NCBI GenBank assembly: GCA_026393275.1 | Contig: JAPLAM010000106.1 | Location: 1 to 62,595, forward strand | From: Arthrobacter sp. | Lineage (GTDB): Bacteria > Actinomycetota > Actinomycetes > Actinomycetales > Micrococcaceae | DNA length: 62,595 nt | Direction: 5' to 3' | Shown here: positions 42,954 through 52,441 of the stretch, in pieces | How the letters are laid out: each line of letters begins with the position of its first letter | How positions within the stretch are numbered: the stretch's first letter is position 1 | Program-made: the position numbers and the translations under genes | Notes under the pieces: generated by a model | Told to the model about the DNA's origin: nothing | The model's input: the letters and a program-made list of their open reading frames with translations, nothing else | The model's database searches: none

Positions 42954-43991
42954 ATGTCAGACAACACCACGATTCACTCCCCTGCCGGCCCCGCCGCCGC
43001 TCCCGGCGTCGTCCGCTGGGGAATCCTGGGCACCGGCTTTATTGCCGGGCTGCAGACGTCGGACCTGGTGGAGCACGGCTTCACTGTCCAGGCGGTGGGC
43101 TCACGCAACCCCGCTACGGCGCGGGAGTTCGCAGACAGGTTCGGGATCCCCTCGTCCCATGGCAGCTACGAAGCACTGGTGAATGACCCCGAAGTGGATG
43201 TCGTCTACATTTCCTCGCCGCACCCGTTCCACTACGACAACGCGCTCCTGGCCCTCAACGCCGGCAAACACGCGCTGGTGGAGAAGCCCTTCGCCATGAA
43301 CGCACGGCAGGCCCGGGAAATGGCGGACCTCGCCGAGTCGAAAGGGCTGGTTGTCCTGGAGGCGATGTGGACACGGTACCTGCCGCACATGGTTCGGATC
43401 CGCGAGCTGATCGGGGCCGGTGCCCTCGGCGAGGTCCGCACGGTGATCGCGGACCACAACCAGAACCTGCCCAAGGATCCGGGGCACCGGCTCAACGACC
43501 CCGCGCTGGGCGGCGGGGCCCTCCTGGACCTGGGGATCTACCCCGTTTCCTTCGCCTTCGACGTGTTCGGGGCGCCCGCGAGGATCCAGGCTGCCGCCAG
43601 CAAAACGGCCACCGGCGTCGACCGCCAAACAGCCATGATCTTTGAATATGCGGACGGCCAGCAGGCCGTGCTGCACTGCGCGCTTGATACCGCCGGGCCC
43701 AACCGGGCCGCAATCATCGGGACGGGAGGCAGCATCGAGATTGATCCGGTCTGGTACACCCCCACGACGTTCACGCGGTACGACGACGGCGGGAACGTCG
43801 TCGAGCGCTTCGACGAGCCGGTCACCGGGCGGGGCATGCAGTATCAGGCGTGGGAAGTCGAGCGGCTGATTGCGGCCGGTGAGGTCGCCAACGACATCCT
43901 GCCGCCCCACGGGAGTGTCCAGGTGATGGAGGCGATTGACATTGTCCGGACCCGGATCGGCCTCGACTACGCCAGCGACATGCTGCCCTGA
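42954..43991 (+). CDS. Gfo/Idh/MocA family oxidoreductase
   Basis: 345 aa. N-terminal Rossmann fold (RWGILGTGFIAG), the family motif HALVEKPFAMN with the catalytic Lys, and a C-terminal beta-sheet domain with GGGALLDLGIYPVSF containing the active-site Asp. Members reduce or oxidise sugars, inositols or related polyols with NAD(P). It is monocistronic and converges on the MFS gene. Substrate not determinable from context. Confidence 0.88.
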   Translation: MSDNTTIHSPAGPAAAPGVVRWGILGTGFIAGLQTSDLVEHGFTVQAVGSRNPATAREFADRFGIPSSHGSYEALVNDPEVDVVYISSPHPFHYDNALLALNAGKHALVEKPFAMNARQAREMADLAESKGLVVLEAMWTRYLPHMVRIRELIGAGALGEVRTVIADHNQNLPKDPGHRLNDPALGGGALLDLGIYPVSFAFDVFGAPARIQAAASKTATGVDRQTAMIFEYADGQQAVLHCALDTAGPNRAAIIGTGGSIEIDPVWYTPTTFTRYDDGGNVVERFDEPVTGRGMQYQAWEVERLIAAGEVANDILPPHGSVQVMEAIDIVRTRIGLDYASDMLP

Positions 43992-44024
43992 GCCGGGTGC
44001 GGTTCAGCGGCGTGGCAGCGGCGT

Positions 44025-45419
44025 TCAAGCCGCCCGGCGGGAACGCGTCATCAGGGTATGGAAGAGCAGGGCGACAAAGACCGCGAGGCAGATGACTCCG
44101 CCGATCGCGAGCGTCGCAGTGATTCCGACGCCGGTCGGGTGAAGATCCGGCGCCATGTTCCCCGCCAGCACCGCGCCCGAGGCAGCGGTGCCGAAGGAGC
44201 TTCCCACTGTACGCAGCACCTGGTTGAAGCTCACGGAACTGCCCAGCTCTTCAGTGGCTACACTGCGGGCGATCAGCGCCGGCATGGCCGCATAGCTTGT
44301 CCCCATACCAACGCCGAAGACCAGCATCCCGATCAGGATTTCCCCAAGTTCGGCGTGGGCAACCCAGAGCAGCATGGCGGCTGCCGCCATGATGCCGGCG
44401 CCAATCGGCAGCAGCGTCGCCAACCGGATCCGGCGCGACAGCCGGCGCACCAGGCGGTTCGCGCCGAAACTTCCCACCGACAGCGGGAACATGACGAAAC
44501 CGGCCCAGAACACCGGCAGCGCGATGCCGTAGCCGGTCGACGCCGGCGCCTGGGCGACCAGGCTGGAAATGGAGAGGCCGATGTACATCGCTGCGCCCAG
44601 CCCGACTGCCGTGCCGTTGGCCAGCAGCACTTCCCCGTTCCGGAGGACCCGAAGGTTCACAAGCGGGTGGCGCGTCCGCAGTTCGGCCCGGACCCAGGCC
44701 GCAAGAACAGCCGCCGCGACGATGAAGGCGCCGATGGTCCACGGTGAGCTCCACCCCCAGTTCGGCCCTTCACTGACGCCCAGGAGCAGTGCGCCCAGGC
44801 CGAGGCCGAGCAGGCCCGCGCCGTTGTAATCGAAGGGCACCCGCGGGGCCCGTTCATCGGGCCCTGCCGGCACGACGCGGAACACCACAATGATGGCGGT
44901 GACAACGAACAAGGCGGCAAACCAGAAAGCGAACCGGAAGTCGAAGAGCCCCGCGATGATGCCGGTCAGCGGGTAGCCGATCCCGATCCCGGTGGACACG
45001 GTTACCGACAGGCTCGAGATGGAGAACTGCACCTTGTCGGCTGCGACATAGCGGCGGGCGAGGGCGATGGTCACCGGAACGATCCCGTAGCTCAGGCCCT
45101 GCAGGGCCCGCCCGATCAGGAACACCGTGAAGTTTGGCGCCACGGCCGCGATGACGGACCCGAGGAGGATGATCGACAGCGCCCAGAGCAGGAGTCGCTT
45201 CTTGTGCGGCCCGTCGCTGAGCCTGCCCATGACGGGAGTCGCAATCGCGCCGACCAGGAGGTTGAGGGTGAGCATCCACTGTGCCGTACTGACCGACACG
45301 TCCATCTCCCGGGAGATGGTGGGCACCAACAACATGCCCAGCGAGCTCACGATCGCCGTCGAGAGTGCCGCATAGACCAGGGCCGGTACCGTGCTCGAGG
45401 GTGCGGCCGGTTCAGTCAA
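44025..45419 (-). CDS. MFS drug exporter (DHA2-like)
   Basis: 464 aa, around 14 helices. Motif GRLSDGPHKKRLLLWA in the 2-3 loop and the antiporter motif region (GIGIGYPLTGIIAGLFDF) fit an H+-coupled drug efflux pump. TTG 45419 is preferred over TTG 45437 because GGAGG lies six bases before it; the start then overlaps the marR stop by eight bases. Regulated with and presumably by the MarR protein. Confidence 0.85.
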   Translation of the reverse strand: MTEPAAPSSTVPALVYAALSTAIVSSLGMLLVPTISREMDVSVSTAQWMLTLNLLVGAIATPVMGRLSDGPHKKRLLLWALSIILLGSVIAAVAPNFTVFLIGRALQGLSYGIVPVTIALARRYVAADKVQFSISSLSVTVSTGIGIGYPLTGIIAGLFDFRFAFWFAALFVVTAIIVVFRVVPAGPDERAPRVPFDYNGAGLLGLGLGALLLGVSEGPNWGWSSPWTIGAFIVAAAVLAAWVRAELRTRHPLVNLRVLRNGEVLLANGTAVGLGAAMYIGLSISSLVAQAPASTGYGIALPVFWAGFVMFPLSVGSFGANRLVRRLSRRIRLATLLPIGAGIMAAAAMLLWVAHAELGEILIGMLVFGVGMGTSYAAMPALIARSVATEELGSSVSFNQVLRTVGSSFGTAASGAVLAGNMAPDLHPTGVGITATLAIGGVICLAVFVALLFHTLMTRSRRAA

Positions 45420-45852
45420 CGGAGGCCTCCGCGCCAAGTTTCCGCAGGATCGGGATGACCGCTTCGAGGGTCGTCCGCTCCTCCGGCGTTAACCGTTCCG
45501 TGATTGCCCGGTCAAGCCAGTCGTGGCCGGCCGAGGACTCGTGGGCGAGTTTCCGCCTGCCGGCGTCCGTGATCTCGATCCAGATCCGGCGCCGGTCCGA
45601 GACGTCCGGCACGCGGACAACGAAGCCCAGCCGTTCTAGCTCGCGTGCAGCCAGCGAAATGGCCTGCGGGCTGACCTGGACGACGGTTGCCAGTTCAGAT
45701 GTGGTCGCGGGGCCGTGTTCCGCTATGTGCCGGAGTACGCCAACCTTCCCGGACGAGATCGTCCGGTCGGTGTTCAGCCGCCGGAGCAGCGGTTGCAGGG
45801 CGTGGAAGAAGGATCGCGTCGCGACCTGGTCCGGCACTGGTTCATAGGTCAT
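45412..45852 (-). CDS. MarR family transcriptional regulator
   Basis: 146 aa winged helix. The DNA-binding part ATTSELATVVQVSPQAISLAARELERLGFVVR and wing PDVSDRRRIWIEITDAG are typical. I start at ATG 45852, not the upstream frame, because the perfect palindrome at 45866-45889 and TATAAT lie in the longer version. The transcript appears leaderless. MarR proteins release the operator on binding phenolic or drug ligands; the downstream exporter is the target. Confidence 0.9.
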   Translation of the reverse strand: MTYEPVPDQVATRSFFHALQPLLRRLNTDRTISSGKVGVLRHIAEHGPATTSELATVVQVSPQAISLAARELERLGFVVRVPDVSDRRRIWIEITDAGRRKLAHESSAGHDWLDRAITERLTPEERTTLEAVIPILRKLGAEASVD

Positions 45853-45859
45853 TCCGCCA

Positions 45860-45865
45860 ATTATA
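45860..45865 (-). promoter_or_regulatory. -10 element of the marR-MFS operon
   Basis: Consensus TATAAT on the minus strand, seven bases before ATG 45852, which implies transcription starting at the start codon. It directly abuts the 24-bp operator. Confidence 0.65.
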
Positions 45866-45889
45866 CAAGCAACTTGATCAAGTTGCTTG
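45866..45889. promoter_or_regulatory. MarR operator, perfect 24-bp palindrome
   Basis: CAAGCAACTTGA joined to its exact complement TCAAGTTGCTTG with no spacer. It covers the spacer between -35 and -10 of the marR promoter, the place where a MarR dimer would block polymerase. Confidence 0.85.
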
Positions 45890-45923
45890 CGCATACGCGT
45901 GGGCTGCCGGGACCCGGCGGGGG

Positions 45924-46337
45924 CTACTCGCGGGACTGCTGGCTCATCGCGGCTGCGATAACGCGGTAGTCAGCCTCCGGGATGGCGAACAGACCCCGTC
46001 GGAACGGCAAGCCCCAGTGCGTTGGATCCTGGATGAAACTCAAAAGCGGAACTAATGACTTTGCGTCCACGGCCCGGCAGCGGGCAAAGCGGACGGCCAG
46101 TCGCCAGGGATGAAAATCCTCGCTCATGTTCACCTGGTAGGGCTGGTCCCCCGTAACGACGGCGATGGCCGTGAACTGCTGGACCGGCACGCCGCCGCGG
46201 AGCGATGTCCGAGGAGAATAGAACACGATCCCGTCACCTGGCCGAAGCCGGCGCAGCCGGGACTCCGCCCCGTGGTCGGCCTGGGTGAAGCCGCCACTGA
46301 CGCCGGCCTGCACGTGGTCCAAGCTGACCGTATTCAC
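45924..46337 (-). CDS. EVE domain protein
   Basis: 137 aa. VNTVSLDHVQAGVSGGFTQADHG, LRPGDGIVFYSPRT and HWGLPFRRGLF are EVE (PUA-like) signatures; the fold binds modified bases and occurs in restriction-related and stand-alone proteins. The only usual start is GTG 46337, yet the codons before it spell Gln-Arg-Tyr-Trp, matching residues present at the N-terminus of relatives; no start codon precedes them. The frame lies just after mscL. Confidence 0.8.
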   Translation of the reverse strand: MNTVSLDHVQAGVSGGFTQADHGAESRLRRLRPGDGIVFYSPRTSLRGGVPVQQFTAIAVVTGDQPYQVNMSEDFHPWRLAVRFARCRAVDAKSLVPLLSFIQDPTHWGLPFRRGLFAIPEADYRVIAAAMSQQSRE

Positions 46338-46366
46338 CCAGTAGCGCTGCTGAGGCTGGCTGCCAG

Positions 46367-46774
46367 CTACGGGCGGCGGTCCTGCTGCAGGGCGTCGCGG
46401 ATTTCGGTGAGCAAGGCAATCTGCGGATCCTCGGCAGCGTCTTCCTTGACGTCCTGGTTAATGCCCAGGCGGCGGTTGCGCCGTTCGATCATGTGGTTCA
46501 TCGGCATGACGATGACGAAGTAGATGGCGGCGGCCACCAGCAGGAAATTGACGATCGCGGTGAGCAGGACACCGAACTTGATGTCGTTTCCGTTGAGGGT
46601 CACGACGGCGAAGCTGTCGAAGTTGGGCGATCCGACAAGTGCCGCAATGAACGGCATCAGCACGCTTTGGACTAGGGCCGTGACCACGGCGCCGAAAGCG
46701 GCACCAATCACGACGGCGACGGCAAGGTCTACGACGTTGCCCTTCATGATGAAATTCTTGAATCCGGTCAACAT
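46367..46774 (-). CDS. mscL: Large-conductance mechanosensitive channel
   Basis: 135 aa. MLTGFKNFIMKGNVVDLAVAVVIGAAFGAVV is the pore-lining first helix, a short loop with NGNDIKFG, second helix, and the amphipathic tail (IERRNRRLGIN). MscL opens under membrane tension to release solutes in osmotic downshock. ATG 46774 is chosen over the longer frame because it gives the standard start. GAGG is four bases upstream. Confidence 0.93.
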   Translation of the reverse strand: MLTGFKNFIMKGNVVDLAVAVVIGAAFGAVVTALVQSVLMPFIAALVGSPNFDSFAVVTLNGNDIKFGVLLTAIVNFLLVAAAIYFVIVMPMNHMIERRNRRLGINQDVKEDAAEDPQIALLTEIRDALQQDRRP

Positions 46775-46938
46775 AAACCTCAAGGTACCCCACCATGATG
46801 AGCACGCGGTTACGTTCGCGATATTTTTTTGGGGTGTGTTTGGGGCCATGATTCAAGCGCGGGTCTAAACTGAATCTTGCCAGTTGCGCCCGGATCGCTC
46901 AGGCGCCTTGACCTCAGGGTTTGACCCCGGAGAGCGTG

Positions 46939-48183
46939 ATGCGCATGAGCAATTCCGACACAGTCCTGGCGGCCCTCGACGGCGAACTCGGCTGGCTCCG
47001 GGAAACGTACACCCAGCTGCACCGGCGTCCCGAACTGAGTCTCGAAGAGCACGAGACTTCGAAACTCGTCGAGGAAAGACTCACCACCTTCGGCTATTCC
47101 GTGACCCGCGTCGGCGGCACCGGCGTCGTCGGCGTCCTCGCCAACGGTGAGGGCCCCACGGTCCTGGCCCGGGCCGATATGGACGCACTACCCGTCACCG
47201 AAGCCACCGGGCTCGCCTATTCGTCCGAGCTGGACGGGGTCATGCACGCGTGCGGGCACGACGTCCACATCACTGCGCTGCTGGGCGCCGCCAAGCTCAT
47301 GGCCGACGGCCGCGGCGCCTGGGCCGGGACCTACATTGCCCTGTTCCAGCCGGCGGAAGAGGTCGGAGCAGGATCCAAGGCCATGGTCGACGACGGCCTC
47401 GTCACCAAGGTGCCGCGGCCCGACGTCGCCCTTGCCCAGCACGTGATGCCCCTTCCAGCGGGAACAGTGGCCACCACGGCCGGACCCGTCCTCTCGGCCG
47501 GAGACTCACTGAAGATCACGGTGCACGGCAAGGGCGCCCACGGCTCGATGCCGCACATGTCCGTGGACCCGGTGGTGCTGGCCTCCTCAATCGTGCTGCG
47601 GTTGCAGACGGTCGTCTCGCGGGAAACGAAGCCCGGCGACTTCGCGGTGGTCACGGTCGGGGCGCTCAATGCCGGGGCCAAATCCAACATCATCCCGGAC
47701 CGCGCCACCCTGCTGCTGAACATCCGCACCTACGACAACCAGGTGCGTTCCACGGTGCTCGCGGCGATCGAACGGATCGTCAAGGGCGAGTGCATCACGG
47801 CCGGATCGCCGCAGGAGCCCGAGTTCGAGTATTACGACCAGTTCCCGCTGACCAGCAACGACGAGGCAGTGACGGACCACGTCACGTCAGCGTTCAGGGC
47901 CCACTTCGGTGCGGACGCGGTGCACCCGGCCGGCAGGCAGACCGCTTCCGAGGACTTCAGCCGTATTCCGGACGCGTTCGGTGTGCCGTACACCTTCTGG
48001 CTCCTGGGTGGTGTGGAACCGTCGGTGTACCAGGCCGCGGTCACGAAGGGGACGGTGGCCCAGGACATCCCAGCCAACCACTCCCCCTTCTTCGCCCCGG
48101 TGATCGACCCGACCCTGTCGATGGGCGTCCAGGCCCACGTTGTCGCAGCATTGTCCTACCTCACCAAGGAGGCGCAACCATGA
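46939..48183 (+). CDS. M20 family amidohydrolase
   Basis: 414 aa. HRRPELSLEEHETS, ARADMDALPVTE (metal Asp), MHACGHDVHITALLGAA (metal His) and FQPAEEVGAGS (metal Glu) define the M20D group of aminoacylase/indole-acetyl-amino-acid-type hydrolases; HGKGAHGSMPH is in the dimerisation domain. They release an acid from an N-acyl amino acid. ATG 46939 or ATG 46945. Stop overlaps the MFS start (ATGA). First gene of a four-gene operon. Confidence 0.9.
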   Translation: MRMSNSDTVLAALDGELGWLRETYTQLHRRPELSLEEHETSKLVEERLTTFGYSVTRVGGTGVVGVLANGEGPTVLARADMDALPVTEATGLAYSSELDGVMHACGHDVHITALLGAAKLMADGRGAWAGTYIALFQPAEEVGAGSKAMVDDGLVTKVPRPDVALAQHVMPLPAGTVATTAGPVLSAGDSLKITVHGKGAHGSMPHMSVDPVVLASSIVLRLQTVVSRETKPGDFAVVTVGALNAGAKSNIIPDRATLLLNIRTYDNQVRSTVLAAIERIVKGECITAGSPQEPEFEYYDQFPLTSNDEAVTDHVTSAFRAHFGADAVHPAGRQTASEDFSRIPDAFGVPYTFWLLGGVEPSVYQAAVTKGTVAQDIPANHSPFFAPVIDPTLSMGVQAHVVAALSYLTKEAQP

Positions 48184-49691
48184 GCACAGCCCAAACCCAG
48201 GCCAAGACCGAAACGCAATGGAAGCCCAACGACGCATGGCTGATCGGCATCGTCCTGGCTGTCATCAACTTCTGGCTGTTCGCACAAACCCTGCTTAACG
48301 TCATCCCGGGCATCCAGGGATCACTGGGCATCGAACGGACCTTGGGCAACCTCGCCGTGTCCATCACCTCGCTGTTTTCCGGCATCTTCATCGTCGTCGC
48401 GGGCGGCCTCGCCGACCGGCTGGGCCGCGTCAAGATCATGAACATCGGCATCTACCTGAGCATCCTCGGGTCACTCCTGATAGCGCTGACGCCCGAAAAC
48501 GCCGGCGGCCTCACCGCGGCGGCCCTGCTGGGCGGCCGCATCGTTCAAGGACTCTCCGCGGCCTGCATCATGCCCTCGACCATGGCCCTGGTAAAGACTT
48601 ACTACGAAGGGAAAGACCGTCAGCGGGCCCTGTCCTTCTGGTCGATCGGCTCCTGGGGCGGCTCCGGCTTCTGCGCCCTCTTTGGCGGCTTGATGGCGAC
48701 GTCGTTCCTCGGCTGGCGGTCCATCTTCTGGATCTCGATTGTGCTCTCGGTCGTCGCACTGTTCCTGCTGCGCGGGACTCCCGAGTCCCGGTCGGCGGCC
48801 AAGGCCGGCGGAGCCTTCGACTGGGGCGGGATGATCTGCCTCATCGTCGCGCTCGTCGCCATCAACGTGTACATCTCGCAGGGCCCGCTGATCGGCTGGC
48901 TCAGCTGGCTCGGGATCGGTCTGGTCGTCGTCGCGGTGGTGGCGGCGCTGGCGTTCTTCGGAATCGAAACGAGCCGGGCCAACCCGGTCCTCAACCTCAA
49001 GCTGTTCCGCAACCTGACTTTCGCCGGCGCCACGCTGTCGAACTTCCTGCTCAACGGCGCGGCCGGGACGCTGATCGTGTCCCTCGGCCTGGTCCAGGTC
49101 GCCGCCGGCATGTCCTCCCTGCAGTCCGGCCTGCTGACCCTCGGATACCTCGTTGCGATCCTCGCCACCATCCGCGTTGGTGAGAAACTGCTCCAACGCT
49201 TCGGGCCGAAGCGGCCGATGATCTGGGGCAGCGCGATCGCCGGCGTCGGCATCCTGATGACGTCGATGACGTTCACCCTGATCGGCCAGTACATCGTCCT
49301 GGCGGTCATCGGGTTCACACTGTTCGGCATCGGACTCGGCTTCTATGCGACGCCGTCCACCGACGCCGCACTGTCCAACGTGCCCGACGACGAGGCCGGC
49401 GCCGCGGCCGGCATCTACAAGATGGCCTCGTCGCTGGGCAACGCGATCGGCGTCGCCATTTCGGCGGCCCTGTATGTGGCGGCGCAGTCCATGAATCCGG
49501 ACACCATCCGGTCGTGGGGCCTGTTCATCGGCAACCAGGAAAACGTGGGCCTCCGGTTCGGCGGTGCCGTCGGGATCCTCTTCAACCTGCTCATGGTGGT
49601 GGTCGCGATCATCGCCATCATGGTCACGGTACCCAACGAGCGGTCCGTCAAGCGGCCCGAGGTCCCGGCAACACCCTCGTTCGGAAGCTAG
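48180..49691 (+). CDS. MFS transporter (14-helix, DHA2 type)
   Basis: 503 aa. N-terminal GIVLAVINFWLFAQTLLNVIPGIQ, motif GGLADRLGRVKIMNIG in the first loop and a second copy of the pattern in the middle. About 14 helices, like proton-driven exporters. Coupled to the M20 gene by a four-base overlap; it likely imports or exports the hydrolase's substrate or product. Confidence 0.87.
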   Translation: MSTAQTQAKTETQWKPNDAWLIGIVLAVINFWLFAQTLLNVIPGIQGSLGIERTLGNLAVSITSLFSGIFIVVAGGLADRLGRVKIMNIGIYLSILGSLLIALTPENAGGLTAAALLGGRIVQGLSAACIMPSTMALVKTYYEGKDRQRALSFWSIGSWGGSGFCALFGGLMATSFLGWRSIFWISIVLSVVALFLLRGTPESRSAAKAGGAFDWGGMICLIVALVAINVYISQGPLIGWLSWLGIGLVVVAVVAALAFFGIETSRANPVLNLKLFRNLTFAGATLSNFLLNGAAGTLIVSLGLVQVAAGMSSLQSGLLTLGYLVAILATIRVGEKLLQRFGPKRPMIWGSAIAGVGILMTSMTFTLIGQYIVLAVIGFTLFGIGLGFYATPSTDAALSNVPDDEAGAAAGIYKMASSLGNAIGVAISAALYVAAQSMNPDTIRSWGLFIGNQENVGLRFGGAVGILFNLLMVVVAIIAIMVTVPNERSVKRPEVPATPSFGS

Positions 49692-49734
49692 CGGGCGTCT
49701 GCCCGCCGGTGCGGATGCGTCCAGGAGCCCCGTG

Positions 49735-51609
49735 GTGCCGGCCGGGGACATGAACCGGCATGCCGTGCCGGCTTCCCCGGCGCCGGCCCCGCCCCCGCAT
49801 GGGATCCGCGCCCTGTTTAGCGTGAAGGATGCCCCGAACCGCTGGCCGATCGGGCTCCGGGCGGCGATCTGCGCAGGGGCACCGTTGCTGGCGGGTTGGC
49901 TCACCGGGCAAACCGCCGCCGGGTTGATGGCCGGTCTCGGAGCCTTTACCTCCCTGTACGGCAGCGGCCGCCCCTACCTGAACCGCTCCCGGTATCTGGC
50001 TTTGGTCGCGCTCTCCTTCGCGTGCACCGTCGCGCTGGGCATGGCGGTGGAGACCATCCCGGTGCTGGCGGTGTTCACGGTTGTGGTGATCGCCATGGCG
50101 GCCACCTACCTCTGCAGCGCTTTGCGCGTGGGCGGACCGGGTGCCTACATGTTCACGCTGACCTGCGCGGCAGGGACCGCCCTGCCCACGGCAGAACTGG
50201 CCCCGTGGGGCGCCGGTCTCCTGGTGCTCGCCGGCGGGGCCTTCGCGTGGGTGGTGCACATGGTCCCGGCGATCTTCCGGCCGCGCGGACCGGAGAAGCA
50301 CGCCGTAGCCGCGGCCGGCCGCGCCGTCGCCACCTACGCCCGGGTGGCCGGCACGCCGGGGCAGCATGGCGCGCGGCACAAAGCCGCCATGGCGTTGAAT
50401 GCCGCGTGGGCCGCCCTGGTGACCTATCAGCCGACCCATGGGTGGCAGGGGCCCACCCTGGACCGGCTGCAGGGGATTAACCGGCAGCTGCACCTGCTGT
50501 TTGCCGAGACCGTGCGGGCCGCCGGGCGCGGGGACACGGCAGGCGGGGCGGTGGCGGAGAGGGCCACGCAGCTGGCCGCTGCCGCGGGCAACCCTCCGGC
50601 GACGGCGTGGCCCGGGGGGTCCATTCCGCTCGGTGCACCCGGCCCGTGGGAGGCCTTGCGCGCCGGGGTGCGGCGCGGGTCCGTTTCCCGGTTGGTTGTC
50701 CTGCGCGTGGGCGTGGCCGCGCTTATCGCCGGAATCGCGGCAGGCCTGCTGGGCCTTGAACGGGCCTACTGGGCAGTTGCGTCTGCCGTGCTAATCCTGC
50801 ACATGGGCATGGACTGGCTGCGGACCCTGCAGCGAGGCGCCGAACGGTTACTGGGGACGTGGATCGGCCTCCTGCTGGCCGGCGCGGTGCTGGTCCTGCA
50901 TCCCCAGGGGCTGTGGCTTGTCCTGGTGGTCATGGTCCTGCAGTTCATCATCGAGGTGACGGTGATGCGCAATTACGCGCTGGCAGCGGTTTTCATCACC
51001 ACGGTGGCCATCACCATCGCTTCCGGCGGCAGAAGGGTCGACGACGTGCCCGGCCTGCTGCTGGCCCGGGGGGTGGATACCAGCATCGGCTGCGGCATCG
51101 CGCTGGTGGTGTTTGTAGTCCTGACGCCCCGCGCCACGCTGGCGCGGATTCCCGCGGCCCTGACGTCGACGCTCAACGCCGCCGGTGCCGTCGTCGACTT
51201 CCTGGCCACCAACGATGCCAGCACCCGGGACGCGCATCTGGCCCGGCGGAAGCTGCAGGCTGCGGTATTCCGCCTCGGTGAGGCGTCCGCAGCTGCCGTG
51301 GGCGGATCCACCGGCCAGCGCCGGGCCGCCGAGCAGAGCTGGCCGGCGGTGTTCGCGGCCCAGTCCCTGGCCTACGGTGTCCTGTCTGCGTGCTGGCTGC
51401 TGGACAGGGGCGATGCGGCCATGGCGAAAGAACTGTCCGGCGCCTTCGCCCCTGACACGGGCGGGCTGGCAGCGGTTCACGCAGCCTTCGGTATCCTCAA
51501 GACGGCGATCCGGACCGGCGCGTCGCCGGAACAGTTGCCGGAACTGCCGCACTTCCTGGATCAGGAAACCTCCACCCTGCGGGATTCACTGCCTCTGTCC
51601 CCCCGGTGA
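49735..51609 (+). CDS. FUSC family (aromatic acid exporter-like) membrane protein
   Basis: 624 aa from GTG 49735 (AGGAG seven bases upstream; ATG 49750 is an alternative). Two hydrophobic blocks of about five or six helices separated by soluble regions; the second holds the FUSC motif ERAYWAVASAVLILHMGMDWLRTLQRGAERLLGTWIG. Relatives (AaeB, YccS-type) export aromatic or other acids. Placed 43 bases after the MFS gene. Confidence 0.82.
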   Translation: MPAGDMNRHAVPASPAPAPPPHGIRALFSVKDAPNRWPIGLRAAICAGAPLLAGWLTGQTAAGLMAGLGAFTSLYGSGRPYLNRSRYLALVALSFACTVALGMAVETIPVLAVFTVVVIAMAATYLCSALRVGGPGAYMFTLTCAAGTALPTAELAPWGAGLLVLAGGAFAWVVHMVPAIFRPRGPEKHAVAAAGRAVATYARVAGTPGQHGARHKAAMALNAAWAALVTYQPTHGWQGPTLDRLQGINRQLHLLFAETVRAAGRGDTAGGAVAERATQLAAAAGNPPATAWPGGSIPLGAPGPWEALRAGVRRGSVSRLVVLRVGVAALIAGIAAGLLGLERAYWAVASAVLILHMGMDWLRTLQRGAERLLGTWIGLLLAGAVLVLHPQGLWLVLVVMVLQFIIEVTVMRNYALAAVFITTVAITIASGGRRVDDVPGLLLARGVDTSIGCGIALVVFVVLTPRATLARIPAALTSTLNAAGAVVDFLATNDASTRDAHLARRKLQAAVFRLGEASAAAVGGSTGQRRAAEQSWPAVFAAQSLAYGVLSACWLLDRGDAAMAKELSGAFAPDTGGLAAVHAAFGILKTAIRTGASPEQLPELPHFLDQETSTLRDSLPLSPR

Positions 51610-51645
51610 CAGCGGAACCACCAACCGAAGGAAAGAAGACTCACC

Positions 51646-52407
51646 TTGGATCTACACCTGCGCGGAAAGACAGTCCTGATCACCGGAGCCTCACAGGGCA
51701 TCGGGCAGCAAACGGCCATCCTGCTGGCAGCGGAAGGCTGCGACCTCATTCTGGTCAGCCGCGACGCCGGCCGGCTGAACGACGTCGCGGACGTCATCCG
51801 CGCGGAGCACGGCGTCGAGGTGCGTGTAGTGGCTGCGGATTTGTCCTCGGCAGCCGAGGTGGAACGATTGGGCGCGAGTGCGGGGCCCATTGACGTGCTC
51901 GTGAACAATGCCGGAGCCATTCCGCCGGGAACGCTCCAGGAGATTGACGACCCGAGGTGGCGCGAAGCCTGGGATCTCAAGGTCTTTGGCTACATCGGCC
52001 TGACCCGCTCCCTGTACGCCAACCTCAGCGAACGGCAAGGAGTCATCGTCAACATCATCGGAGCCGGCGGCGAGTCCCTCAGGCCGGACTATATCGCCGG
52101 CGCCACGGGCAACGCCGCCCTGATGGCGTTTACCCGCGCCCTGGGCAAATCAGCTGCCAGGGACCGGATGCGCGTGGTGGGCATCAATCCCGGGCCGGTT
52201 TCCACACCGCGGAACGAGACGATGCTCAGGGCCCAGGCCAAAACCACCCTCGGCGATGATAGCCGCTGGACGGAGCTCAACGCCGCCCTCCCCTACGGGC
52301 GATCAGCGACCCCGGAGGAAATCGCCAGCGCGGTCGCCTTTCTCGCTTCCCCGCGGTCCGGCTACACCAACGGGACGATCCTGACGATCGACGGGGGCCC
52401 GGCGTAA
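51646..52407 (+). CDS. SDR oxidoreductase with atypical active site
   Basis: 253 aa from TTG 51646 behind AAGGAAAG. Rossmann TGASQGIG (13-20), NNAGAI and the C-terminal YTNGTILTIDGGPA are standard. The usual Ser and YxxxK are altered: NIIGAGG replaces NISS, and after Tyr the residues read IAGATGN, so the Lys is missing and Asn follows. It belongs to an SDR branch with this change. Last gene of the M20-MFS-FUSC operon. Confidence 0.85.
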   Translation: MDLHLRGKTVLITGASQGIGQQTAILLAAEGCDLILVSRDAGRLNDVADVIRAEHGVEVRVVAADLSSAAEVERLGASAGPIDVLVNNAGAIPPGTLQEIDDPRWREAWDLKVFGYIGLTRSLYANLSERQGVIVNIIGAGGESLRPDYIAGATGNAALMAFTRALGKSAARDRMRVVGINPGPVSTPRNETMLRAQAKTTLGDDSRWTELNAALPYGRSATPEEIASAVAFLASPRSGYTNGTILTIDGGPA

Positions 52408-52441
52408 CCCTTCCAGAAGAGGATGCGGGACAGCCGAGGAA

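Noticed and set aside
48471..49904. 477-aa minus-strand frame
   Set aside because: Antisense to the MFS gene; low-complexity Asp/Arg/His-rich translation.
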